DNA of 11,559 bases, taken from NCBI GenBank assembly GCA_030146725.1, contig JASLBJ010000110.1, positions 1 through 11,559 on the forward strand. The letters are read 5' to 3'. The position numbers were made by a program, and so were the translations under genes. A model generated the notes under the pieces. The model worked only from the letters and a program-made list of their open reading frames with translations. It was not told the origin of the DNA and did not search any database. This document shows, one piece after another, positions 1-6,547 of this stretch. How positions within the stretch are numbered: position 1 is the stretch's first letter; every line of letters starts with the position of its first letter. This DNA is from Sphingomicrobium sp. (GTDB lineage: Bacteria; Pseudomonadota; Alphaproteobacteria; Sphingomonadales; Sphingomonadaceae).

Positions 1-1
1 C

Positions 2-466
2 ATTGTCAAGCTGCTCGCGCTGTTTCCCGACAAGCGTTTCGACCCCGTCGAACGGGATGAATATAATCGCCAGATGCAGGACCTGTTCGAGGATGTGCGC
101 GACTTCATCATCCTGCATTACAAGGCGACGCGACGCGACGATTCCAGGTTCTGGACCGGCTGCCGGACCATGGACGTTCCCGACAGCCTCGAGCGCAAGC
201 TGGAACTGTGGCGCGCGAAGGGCCGCATCTTCCGCGAGGGACGCGACCTGTTCGGAACGGCCAGCTGGGTCGCGGTGCTGCTTGGGCAGGGCATCGTGCC
301 CAAGCAAACCGAACCGTCGGCCGAGGCGCTCGACCAAAGCATGGTCAGCGACGCAATGGAGAAAATGCGACTGAGTTACCGGCGCATGGCCGAGCATATG
401 CCGATCCATGGCGATTTCGTCGCCAGTGCCTGCGCACGGGCTCGGGCACAGACGGGCGGGAACTGA
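2..466 (+). CDS. Flavin-dependent tryptophan halogenase family protein, C-terminal fragment
   Basis: The reading frame is open from the left edge, so the start and the FAD-binding N-terminus are missing; 154 residues remain. The fragment matches the C-terminal region of PrnA/RebH-type flavin-dependent halogenases: an RDFIILHY segment, then charged residues leading to an FW pair, a PDSLERKLELW segment, and the hydrophobic WVAVLLGQGIVP stretch. Family members use reduced flavin from a partner reductase, O2 and halide to halogenate tryptophan or other aromatics. The diagnostic N-terminal GxGxxG and WxWxIP motifs lie outside the window, so activity cannot be judged. In sphingomonads and caulobacters such genes often lie near TonB-dependent receptors and sugar-use genes, where their substrate is usually unknown; that comes from memory of the family. 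It converges on the ABC-importer operon, with 37 bases between the stops. The family call is fairly sure; the substrate is unknown. Confidence 0.85.
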   Translation: MVKLLALFPDKRFDPVERDEYNRQMQDLFEDVRDFIILHYKATRRDDSRFWTGCRTMDVPDSLERKLELWRAKGRIFREGRDLFGTASWVAVLLGQGIVPKQTEPSAEALDQSMVSDAMEKMRLSYRRMAEHMPIHGDFVASACARARAQTGGN

Positions 467-490
467 GCAGCGGCTGGAGCCGTGTGCTCA
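464..490. terminator. Hairpin between convergent halogenase and importer genes
   Basis: Outer arms TGAGCA (464-469) and TGCTCA (485-490) enclose inner arms CGGCT (471-475) and AGCCG (478-482), giving a nested stem of about 11 bp. It starts at the halogenase stop codon and lies just past the stop of the binding-protein gene on the other strand, the expected place for a shared bidirectional terminator. No T-tract follows on either strand, so it is not a classical intrinsic terminator; it could instead protect mRNA 3' ends. Confidence 0.4.
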
Positions 491-503
491 ACCTCGCCTG
501 ACT

Positions 504-1808
504 TCAGTCGAGCTGGCCGAGAAGCTCGTTGACGCGCCGCTCGGCATCGGCGAGCGCGCGGTCGACAGGTTTCTGTCCGTTGACCGCTGCCGCGATCTCT
601 TCGCCGATCAGCCCTTCGATCGCTGCCTGTCGCTGGACTAAGCCAGGCAGCGGCTCGCCGAATTCCGCCAGCGGGGCGATGTCTTGGCGATGGGCGAGTG
701 CTGCGAAGCGCGGGCTCGCAATGTCCTTGCGGAAGGCGGGCAGATGCCCGGTTCGCGCCCAGTCAAAATTATGATCGGCCATGAAGCGGAAAAAGCGCGC
801 AAGCGCCGTGCGCTGCTCGGGCGTGCGGGTGCGCTTCGGCACCACCCACACATGCCCGCTGACGAACGAGGCCTGGCGCCCCCACAGCCGGGGGTAGGGG
901 AGGACCGCATAGCTGTCGTGAAGCGGTCGGCCGGGTGTCTTGGCTTCCTGCTCGAACTGCCCGATCATCCATGTTCCGGTCGGATAGATCCCCCCATCGC
1001 CATTCATGAAGCTCGCGATCGCGGCGGGTGTGTCCTGGTTCCGGGTCCCCAGCCGCTCGACGTTGATTCGGCGGAAGAACTCGACGATCCGCCTGGCCTC
1101 GGGCGTGCGCAGCCGGATGTGCTTGGGATCGGGAAAGATAACCGCGTTCTGCGCCATCAGATACGTGTACATGTTGCGCGTCTGATAGGCGGGGTCGCCG
1201 ACCAGGCTCTGGATCAGATAGGGCTTGCCCGTGCGCTCCTTGAACTGGCGCGCATGGGCGAGCAGCTCGTCGGCGGACGTCGGCATGCGCGGCTTGTCGC
1301 CGTCCATCAGGCCGGCCTGACGGAATAGCCGCGTATTGATGTGGAACAGCCCGCCATGCGTGTCCCACGGCAGGCCGTAGATGCGGCCGTTGATGGTCAC
1401 TGCGCGGAGGCTTGCCTCGGTGAAGCTCGCCGGCGCGATTCCGGCCTCGAGCAGGATCGGCTCGACCGGCTCGAGCAGGCCCTTTGCGGCATAGTCGGAG
1501 ATGACCCCGCTGTGCATCGTGACAACGTCGGGCGGATCGCGCGCGGCGACCTGGGCGGTGAGCTGCGGATAGCCGGGCCAGGCGACGACATTCTGGCTGA
1601 CGAAGGTCTCCGGGTTTTCGGCATTGAACTGGTTGATCAGCGTGGTGATGATCCCGCACTCGCCCTCGGCCTTGGACGCGTCGGTCGCCTTGCCGTAGAC
1701 CGCGCCGCACTCGCCGAAAAAGCGCTGCAGGTAGATGCCGGTGCGCTCGTCGCCGCTGCTGCAGCTTCCGACAAGCAGCGCCGCAAGTGCGATCAGGGCG
1801 AGCCTCAT
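504..1808 (-). CDS. Sugar ABC transporter substrate-binding lipoprotein (family 1)
   Basis: This 434-residue protein is the solute-binding component of the importer and should capture a sugar or oligosaccharide in the periplasm for the two permeases. Residues 1-15 form a short hydrophobic signal ending in VGS before Cys16, which reads as a lipobox, so it is probably lipid-anchored. The mature protein has the length and layout of family 1 extracellular solute-binding proteins (MalE/ThuE-like). An N-terminal insert carries a pair of GECG motifs with Cys34 and Cys51, which could form a disulfide. Later stretches such as PPDVVTMHSG, the GIYPTGTWMIGQFEQ segment and a C-terminal helical region ending in ELLGQLD fit the family. 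The ATG at 1808 overlaps the stop of the upstream permease gene (ATGA). A much longer reading to 2552 is rejected because it lies over the permease gene. The ligand cannot be deduced. Confidence 0.9.
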   Translation of the reverse strand: MRLALIALAALLVGSCSSGDERTGIYLQRFFGECGAVYGKATDASKAEGECGIITTLINQFNAENPETFVSQNVVAWPGYPQLTAQVAARDPPDVVTMHSGVISDYAAKGLLEPVEPILLEAGIAPASFTEASLRAVTINGRIYGLPWDTHGGLFHINTRLFRQAGLMDGDKPRMPTSADELLAHARQFKERTGKPYLIQSLVGDPAYQTRNMYTYLMAQNAVIFPDPKHIRLRTPEARRIVEFFRRINVERLGTRNQDTPAAIASFMNGDGGIYPTGTWMIGQFEQEAKTPGRPLHDSYAVLPYPRLWGRQASFVSGHVWVVPKRTRTPEQRTALARFFRFMADHNFDWARTGHLPAFRKDIASPRFAALAHRQDIAPLAEFGEPLPGLVQRQAAIEGLIGEEIAAAVNGQKPVDRALADAERRVNELLGQLD

Positions 1809-2641
1809 CGCACCGCGGTCCCGGCCATCGCGCGCACGATCTGCTTCTGGAACACGATATAGACGATGAAGATCGGCAGCGACGCAAACACCGCCTGGGC
1901 CATCAGGAAGCCAAGCCCGCTGGTCTGGGCATAGTTCATCTGGCTTGCGGCCAGGCCGACGGTCAGCGTGTACATGTCGCTGCGCGTGGCCGAGATCAAA
2001 GGCCACCAATAATCGTTCCAGCTGGCGAGAAAGGTGAACACCGCAAGCGTCGATTGTGCGGGCACGGTCAGCGGCAACAACACCTTCCAGAAGATCGTGA
2101 ACCGCGACGCTCCGTCGAGCATTGCCGCTTCGTCGAGCTCCCTGGGGATTGCGCGAAAATATTGCGTCATGAAGAACACGCCGAACGGCGCGACCAGGCC
2201 CGGCAGGATCAGCCCGGCGTAGCTGTTGTGGAGGTCGAGGTCGGCGAACAATTGGTGCCGCGGCAGGACCACAGCTTCGCCCGGTACCGCAAGGCCCGCA
2301 AGCACAAGCACGAACAGCGTCCGGCGAAGCGGGAAGTCGAGCCGCGCGAAGCCGTAGCCCGCGAGGCTGCACAGGATCAGCACGCCCGCAGTCGTCCCGA
2401 GCGAGACGATCGCGCTGTTGATCAGCCAACGCGTGGTCAGGCGGTTGCCAAAAATCGCCGCATAGTTCTCGAGTGTGTAGGGGCCCGACAGCGCAGCACC
2501 GCTGTTGCCGACCAGTTCGGCATTGGCCTTGAGCGACAGCAGCAGCGTCCACAGCAATGGTGCGACCATGATCGCCGCGCCGACGAACACGGCGGCGAAG
2601 GCGAGCGGCGACAGGCGGTTGCGGTCGGTCCTAGCGGCCAC
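1805..2641 (-). CDS. Sugar ABC transporter permease, MalG type
   Basis: This inner-membrane protein of about 278 residues belongs to the binding-protein-dependent permease family and should pair with the MalF-type subunit to form the sugar channel. It has six predicted membrane segments and a canonical EAA loop in the cytoplasmic region (E171-A-A, with the conserved glycine at 177, followed by FWKVLLPL), which docks on the ATPase. The start chosen is the GTG at 2641, because an AAGGAGG ribosome-binding site ends six bases upstream; it overlaps the end of the preceding permease gene by 11 bases. A GTG six codons further upstream (2659) is possible but would place the ribosome-binding site inside the gene. 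Its stop overlaps the ATG of the binding-protein gene. The MalG class is inferred from the EAA loop, size and operon position; the substrate is unknown. Confidence 0.9.
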   Translation of the reverse strand: MAARTDRNRLSPLAFAAVFVGAAIMVAPLLWTLLLSLKANAELVGNSGAALSGPYTLENYAAIFGNRLTTRWLINSAIVSLGTTAGVLILCSLAGYGFARLDFPLRRTLFVLVLAGLAVPGEAVVLPRHQLFADLDLHNSYAGLILPGLVAPFGVFFMTQYFRAIPRELDEAAMLDGASRFTIFWKVLLPLTVPAQSTLAVFTFLASWNDYWWPLISATRSDMYTLTVGLAASQMNYAQTSGLGFLMAQAVFASLPIFIVYIVFQKQIVRAMAGTAVR

Positions 2642-3512
2642 CCTCGGCCTCCTTGGCACGGCCGGTCGCCCAATATTGCAGCAGCGTCAGTCCGAGGATC
2701 AGCAGGAACAGGATCTCCGCCGCGGCAGTCCCATAGCCAAGCTCCCAGCGGCCGAACGCGACTTCGAAGATGAACAGGACGACCGTTCGCGACGCGCCGC
2801 TCGGCCCACCCGCGGTAAGCAATTGCGCCTGTCCGAACAGCTGCAACTGGGCAGCGGTCTGGAGCATGACAACCAGGATCACCGTCCGGCGAAGGGCAGG
2901 GAGAGTCACGCGCCAGAAGGTCGTCCAGCGGCTCGCGCGGTCGAGCGCGGCGGCCTCATAGACGTCTTCGGGGATCTGCTGGAGCCCGGCGAGGAACAGC
3001 ATCATGGGCAGGCCGATCGACCACCAGATGGTGGTGATCGCAAGTGCCGGAAGCGTTAGGTCGGGATGGCTGAGGAAGGGCAGCGGCTCGCGCCCAAGCG
3101 CTTGAGACACCTCGCCGAGCAGGCCGGCGTCGGGTGCCAGCACGAAGCGCCAGATGAGCGTGACGATCGTTACCGAGAGCACCGACGACGAAAAGAAGAT
3201 GCCGCGGAAGATCGTCGCGTCGCGCGCGGTGCGGTTGAGCGCAAGCGCCAGCAGCAGCGTGATGATGGTCAGCACGGGCACGATCATCAGCGCGACGAGA
3301 AACGTGTTGAGCAGCGACTGGATAAAGGTCGGATCGCTCAGCAGGCGCCCGTAATTGCCGAGGCCGACGAAGGTACCGCCGCCGAACAGGTCGACGCGGC
3401 GAAGACTGAGTGCGATGCCGAGCCCAAGCGGGTAAATCAGGATAACGAAGTAGAAGAGCAGGAACGGCGCAACGAAGGCGAACCCGCCCCACTTCGCCCG
3501 CGCGCGATTCAC
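2631..3512 (-). CDS. Sugar ABC transporter permease, MalF type
   Basis: This 293-residue inner-membrane protein is the first permease of the importer. A membrane helix begins near residue 10 and about six segments follow. The cytoplasmic EAA loop is at residues 186-188 (YEAAALDRAS...FWRVTLPAL). The glycine normally seen a few residues after EAA is arginine here, which differs from the partner permease. The protein lacks the long periplasmic insertion and extra N-terminal helices of E. coli MalF, as is usual for the short UgpA/ThuF-like class. Translation starts at GTG 3512, which overlaps the ATPase stop codon (GTGA). There is no strong ribosome-binding site, so initiation is probably coupled to termination upstream. 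The permease role is secure from the family fold; the substrate is unknown. Confidence 0.92.
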   Translation of the reverse strand: MNRARAKWGGFAFVAPFLLFYFVILIYPLGLGIALSLRRVDLFGGGTFVGLGNYGRLLSDPTFIQSLLNTFLVALMIVPVLTIITLLLALALNRTARDATIFRGIFFSSSVLSVTIVTLIWRFVLAPDAGLLGEVSQALGREPLPFLSHPDLTLPALAITTIWWSIGLPMMLFLAGLQQIPEDVYEAAALDRASRWTTFWRVTLPALRRTVILVVMLQTAAQLQLFGQAQLLTAGGPSGASRTVVLFIFEVAFGRWELGYGTAAAEILFLLILGLTLLQYWATGRAKEAEGGR

Positions 3513-4609
3513 GCGGCTTCGGCCTGCGCGTGATGACCGGTGCCGTCGGGTCCGAACACATGGGCCGCCGAGCCGTCGAGCGACAAGCCGATCTCGTCGC
3601 CGATCCGTACCCGGCTGTAGCCTTCGTCTTCGGCGGTGATTGCTTGCCCGTCGGTCAGGCGCGCATAGACCAGGGTCCGTTCGCCAAGCCGCTCGACGAG
3701 ATCAACCCTGGCGCGAGCGGTAGCGTTAACGTCATTGGCGACGCGGACCGCTTCGGGCCTGAGTCCGACGCGCAGTTCGCCGCCGCCTGGAAGTCCGGCG
3801 CGGTCGACGCGAGTCTCGAGTTCCGATCCGTCCCCGAGCTTCAGCCGCGCGTAATTCCCGCCGCCGTCGATCATCGTCGCGGGCACGAGCGTCATTGCCG
3901 GCGATCCCACAAACTGCGCGACGAAGATGTTCGCCGGACGGCTGTAGATCTCCATCGGCGGGCCGATCTGCTGGATCCTGCGGTCGTTCATGACGATGAT
4001 CCGATCGGCGAGCGTCATCGCCTCGGCCTGGTCGTGGGTGACCATGATCACTGCCGCATCGACCTTCTGCTTCAATTGCGCGAGCTCGACGCGAGTCCGC
4101 ATCCGCAGCGCCGCGTCGAGGTTCGACAGCGGCTCGTCGAGCAGGAACAGTTGGGGTTGCTTGACCAGCGCGCGGCCGATCGCGACGCGCTGGCGCTGCC
4201 CGCCGGACATTTGTCCGGGCTTGCGATCGAGCAGTTCTTCCATCTCGAGTACCTTGGCGGCGTCAGCCACACGCCGCTCGATCTCGTCGGACGGAACGCG
4301 CGCGTTGCGCAGGCCGAACGCCATATTGTCGCGCACCGACATATGCGGATAAAGTGCGTAGTGCTGGAACACCATAGCGACTCCGCGCTCGCCCGGCGCC
4401 AAGCCGTCGATGCGCCGGCCGTCGAGCGTAATCTCGCCCGTGTCGGCCGTCTCCAGCCCGGCGATGATGCGCAGCAGGGTCGACTTGCCCGACCCCGACG
4501 GCCCGAGGAAAGCGATGAACTCGCGCTTCTCGATCGATAGGGAAATGTCGTCGAGCACCCGGGTCGATCCGTACGCCTTGCTGACGGCATTAAGCTCGAG
4601 ACTTGCCAA
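3509..4609 (-). CDS. Sugar ABC transporter ATP-binding protein, MalK/UgpC type
   Basis: This 366-residue ATPase powers sugar import as a dimer on the cytoplasmic face of the two permeases. All nucleotide-binding motifs are visible: Walker A GPSGSGKST at 36-44, Q-loop Gln82 in FQHYALYPHM, an MSGGQ signature at 134-138, Walker B LFLLDEP at 154-160, a D-loop Asp165 and the switch His192 in VTHDQAEA. The region from about residue 230 to the end is the TOBE/OB domain typical of MalK and UgpC, with the VGLRPEAVRV segment. It is the first gene of the operon. The start is a rare TTG at 4609, chosen because a strong GGAGGAGG ribosome-binding site (4618-4625) sits eight bases upstream and the residues after it align with the usual family N-terminus. 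No in-frame ATG serves as well. The family is certain; the name of the sugar is not. Confidence 0.95.
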   Translation of the reverse strand: MASLELNAVSKAYGSTRVLDDISLSIEKREFIAFLGPSGSGKSTLLRIIAGLETADTGEITLDGRRIDGLAPGERGVAMVFQHYALYPHMSVRDNMAFGLRNARVPSDEIERRVADAAKVLEMEELLDRKPGQMSGGQRQRVAIGRALVKQPQLFLLDEPLSNLDAALRMRTRVELAQLKQKVDAAVIMVTHDQAEAMTLADRIIVMNDRRIQQIGPPMEIYSRPANIFVAQFVGSPAMTLVPATMIDGGGNYARLKLGDGSELETRVDRAGLPGGGELRVGLRPEAVRVANDVNATARARVDLVERLGERTLVYARLTDGQAITAEDEGYSRVRIGDEIGLSLDGSAAHVFGPDGTGHHAQAEAA

Positions 4610-4617
4610 TGCGAGAA

Positions 4618-4625
4618 CCTCCTCC
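4618..4625 (-). promoter_or_regulatory. Strong ribosome-binding site for the TTG start of the ABC ATPase
   Basis: On the minus strand the bases read GGAGGAGG, eight bases before the TTG at 4609. This match to the anti-Shine-Dalgarno sequence fixes the start at a rare TTG codon and may offset its weak initiation. Confidence 0.75.
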
Positions 4626-4633
4626 GGTAAGTC

Positions 4634-4661
4634 ACTCTACAACAAGATGCTGCGCCCGCAA
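4634..4661 (-). promoter_or_regulatory. Possible promoter of the ABC importer operon
   Basis: On the minus strand TTGCGG (4656-4661) and TAGAGT (4634-4639) are separated by 16 bases, resembling sigma-70-type -35 and -10 boxes. A transcript from here would have a very short leader before the ribosome-binding site. The match is weak, and a promoter further upstream is equally possible. Confidence 0.25.
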
Positions 4662-4682
4662 CGCCTGTCGATGCGCGATCGG

Positions 4683-4714
4683 CGGCCTGTCAGCGGCGGC
4701 TCCCGGACAGGCCG
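4683..4714. repeat. Perfect 9-bp inverted repeat upstream of the importer operon
   Basis: Arms CGGCCTGTC (4683-4691) and GACAGGCCG (4706-4714) are perfect inverted copies around a 14-base loop. The repeat lies about 75 bases before the ATPase start, just upstream of the possible promoter. It could be an operator for a dimeric repressor or activator, or a leader hairpin if transcription starts further up. No T-tract follows it on the minus strand, so a classical attenuator is not supported. Confidence 0.5.
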
Positions 4715-4778
4715 GTGCGCGGCGCTAACGGCAGCACCGAGCTGATTTCTTGCATTCCATCGGACTGACCAGCGGAGT

Positions 4779-4811
4779 TGAAGCAAGACTGGTCCCGGGC
4801 GCCATGCTTCA
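4779..4811. repeat. Second inverted repeat in the divergent intergenic region
   Basis: Arms TGAAGCA (4779-4785) and TGCTTCA (4805-4811) are perfect inverted copies, and TGG (4790-4792) can pair with CCA (4802-4804) inside them, leaving a four-base bulge on the left. The site lies between the divergent importer and J-domain genes. It may be a regulatory site or hairpin; I cannot tell which gene it would serve. Confidence 0.35.
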
Positions 4812-4994
4812 CCTTGACCCGATCACACTTGACGCGTTCACATGGGGGCCGCGCCTCGACCGGCGTCTGCAGTGCTGCACCCTCGTCCCCTGAATCGACG
4901 AACGGGCTGTGGGCCGGTAGAGGGGCTAAGCGCCTTTGCGGGTGGTGAAACCCTCGCGACGGCGTCAGGATTGCGGCAGCAGGATGAGGCCAGG

Positions 4995-6377
4995 GTGGTA
5001 AGAGATCATTACGCGGACCTCGGTGTCACGCCCATGAGCGAGGATATCGTGATCCGCGCCGCCTATCTGGCCTTGATGCGGCGCTACCATCCGGACGTGA
5101 ATCCTTCGACGTATGCGGCCGAGCGCATCCGGATCGTGACCGGCGCCTATGAAGTGCTCGGCGACCCAGACCGGCGCGCCGAGTACGACCAGATGCGCGC
5201 GGCCAAGGCCCAGGCTGCCGCACCGCGGCCGTCAGCGGCCAAGCCATTCGCCGTCGGCCCGGTAGCGTTCGGCATCTTCGCAATGCTCCTGATGCTCAGC
5301 GTGTTCCTGGTGTGGGTCCAGCAGCCCGGTCCCGACGAGCCGCTGGTCGCTTCAAGCGAGCCTCGGCGGGCAAGCCCGGCGCCCGAGCGCGATGTGACCT
5401 TCGCGGCGGTCCAGGCGAGCGACATGGCGGCTTCGGCGCGGCCGGACGCGGCGGCCGTCTGCACCTCGGGCTCGACCAACATGCTGCTCAAGCAGGAGCT
5501 GTTTCGCCGCGCGGCGCAGATCCGCGGCCGCGACGGCGCGGCGTTCATCCGGCTAGCGGGATCCTCGTTCGTCCGCATCGGCTCGCCGCTCGCCACCGGC
5601 TTCGACCAGCCCCAGACGGTCAGCTGCCGGGCCGCGGTCGCGGTCGACCTGCCGCCCGGCGTTGCAGCGGGCACCGGCCAGCGCACGGTTGCAGCCGAGC
5701 TTGCGTACCGGGTTGCGGTCGGAGCGGGCGCGAACGGCATGGCGGTTATGCTTGGCAACGCAGACCGGATTGCAGGGCCGCTCGCGACGCTTGCCCAGAT
5801 TGCTCGCCCCGAGGACACGCTCGCTGCAGTGGTGGTCGATGAGCCCCCCGCGCCTGCGCCCGCTCCAGCTCCGCCCGTAGCCAGACCCGCCGCAGCGCCG
5901 GCCGCCGCGCCTCCGCCGGCCCCGGCCAAACCGCCGGCGCCAGCCCGGGCGACCGCCACGGCGTCGGTGCGAGCGCCCGAGCCCAAGCCCGCGCCGAAGC
6001 CGGCGGCCAAACCGGCCGCGACGCCTGCGGCGTCGCAGTCACCCGCAAGCACCAACTGCCGCTTCGCCAAGCAAGACTGGGAAACCGCATTGTGCAGCAA
6101 CAGCAATCTTGCCGCGCTCGATCGCCATCTCGCATTGTTCTACAATCAATCGTGGCGCAGCGCCGACGCTGCCAAGCGCGACCGGCTGACCAAGTCGAGT
6201 TACCAGTTCATCGGCCGCCGCAACGCGTGCACGACGAACACCTGCGTCCGCAACGCCTATACCGAGCGGATGAAGGAGGTCGCCGGGATCCTTTCGGCAC
6301 CTGCGGCCGAGCCGAAGGCGGCGACTCCCGCAGCCAAGCCCGAGTCCTCGACTAAGCCAGCCAAGCCCAAGTCGTAA
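4995..6377 (+). CDS. Membrane-anchored J-domain protein with C-terminal LprI-like (DUF1311) domain
   Basis: The 460-residue protein begins with a J domain (residues 4-68) carrying the HPD motif at 32-34, which should stimulate a DnaK-type ATPase in the cytoplasm. A single hydrophobic segment follows (about 88-108) and probably puts the rest in the periplasm. Residues 156-270 form a compact module with Cys156 and Cys211 that I recall from other sphingomonad proteins but cannot name. A Pro/Ala/Lys-rich linker covers about 282-353. The C-terminal domain (355-431) has Cys355, Cys367, Cys412 and Cys417, with ALCSN, LAALDRHLALFY, RRNAC and CVRNAY segments typical of the LprI/DUF1311 family, some members of which inhibit lysozyme. 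A charged Ala/Pro tail ends the protein. The GTG at 4995 is chosen because GAGG sits five bases upstream and the J domain starts at once; the frame stays open to an ATG at 4842. The client and role are unknown. Confidence 0.85.
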   Translation: MVRDHYADLGVTPMSEDIVIRAAYLALMRRYHPDVNPSTYAAERIRIVTGAYEVLGDPDRRAEYDQMRAAKAQAAAPRPSAAKPFAVGPVAFGIFAMLLMLSVFLVWVQQPGPDEPLVASSEPRRASPAPERDVTFAAVQASDMAASARPDAAAVCTSGSTNMLLKQELFRRAAQIRGRDGAAFIRLAGSSFVRIGSPLATGFDQPQTVSCRAAVAVDLPPGVAAGTGQRTVAAELAYRVAVGAGANGMAVMLGNADRIAGPLATLAQIARPEDTLAAVVVDEPPAPAPAPAPPVARPAAAPAAAPPPAPAKPPAPARATATASVRAPEPKPAPKPAAKPAATPAASQSPASTNCRFAKQDWETALCSNSNLAALDRHLALFYNQSWRSADAAKRDRLTKSSYQFIGRRNACTTNTCVRNAYTERMKEVAGILSAPAAEPKAATPAAKPESSTKPAKPKS

Positions 6378-6398
6378 CAGGCGCAGCCGATAAGGGCA

Positions 6399-6426
6399 TT
6401 GAAGGCGGGGAAGTCGGCGCTATATG
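6399..6426 (+). promoter_or_regulatory. Promoter of tRNA-Lys
   Basis: TTGAAG (6399-6404) and TATATG (6421-6426) are 16 bases apart and resemble housekeeping-sigma -35 and -10 boxes. The predicted transcription start falls about ten bases before the tRNA at 6444, as is common for single tRNA genes. It lies just after the J-domain gene stop, so the tRNA need not depend on that gene's transcript. Confidence 0.6.
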
Positions 6427-6443
6427 CGCGGTTCAGCCCGCGT

Positions 6444-6519
6444 GGACCGTTAGCTCAGTTGGTAGAGCAGACGACTCTTAATCGTCCGGCCCTTGGTTCG
6501 AATCCAAGACGGTCCACCA
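6444..6519 (+). tRNA. tRNA-Lys (anticodon CTT)
   Basis: The 76-base sequence folds into a full cloverleaf. The acceptor stem pairs GGACCGT with ACGGTCC (7 bp), the D arm pairs GCTC with GAGC, the anticodon stem pairs GACGA with TCGTC around the seven-base loop CTCTTAA, the variable loop has five bases, and the T arm pairs CTTGG with CCAAG around TTCGAAT. The anticodon CTT (with T33 before and A37 after) reads AAG lysine codons, the preferred lysine codon in a G+C-rich genome. The 3' CCA is encoded. It ends 28 bases before the stop of the convergent rodA gene. Confidence 0.97.
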
Positions 6520-6547
6520 CTTCCTCTAGCGCCCCCTTGCCGACCGC

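Larger units (their letters stand above)
4610..4994. other. Divergent intergenic region, 385 bases without a gene
   Basis: This stretch separates the importer ATPase (minus) from the J-domain gene (plus). It holds the ATPase ribosome-binding site, a weak possible promoter and two inverted repeats. On the plus strand TTGACC at 4814-4819 followed 17 bases later by TTCACA could be a weak promoter for the J-domain gene. I see no convincing small gene. The open plus-strand frame from 4842 to 4994 reads as a low-quality extension without domain similarity. Confidence 0.6.

Noticed and set aside
504..2552. A 682-residue minus-strand reading that would join an N-terminal extension to the binding protein
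   Set aside because: The first 248 codons lie over the MalG-type permease gene in another frame, read as Arg/Ala/Pro-rich shadow sequence and have no domain. The signal peptide with lipobox at 1808 marks the true start.
1787..2773. A 328-residue plus-strand open frame
   Set aside because: It is antisense to the permease genes, very rich in Arg, Gln, His and Asp, with no recognisable domain; typical of high-G+C shadow frames. The long plus-strand frames at 3530-4540 and 10109-11365 are rejected for the same reason.
4842..4994. Upstream extension of the J-domain protein to an ATG at 4842
   Set aside because: The added 51 residues show no conserved pattern, and the GTG at 4995 has a ribosome-binding site and starts directly before the J domain. 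This remains uncertain without homologue alignment.
5147..6106. A 319-residue minus-strand frame antisense to the J-domain gene
   Set aside because: Its Gly/Ala repeats are the reverse reading of the Pro/Ala linker codons. The plus strand has clear J and LprI-like domains.
6444..6519. Reading the tRNA anticodon as TTA
   Set aside because: Five anticodon-stem pairs fix the loop as CTCTTAA, placing CTT at positions 34-36 after T33; TTA would need a shifted stem.
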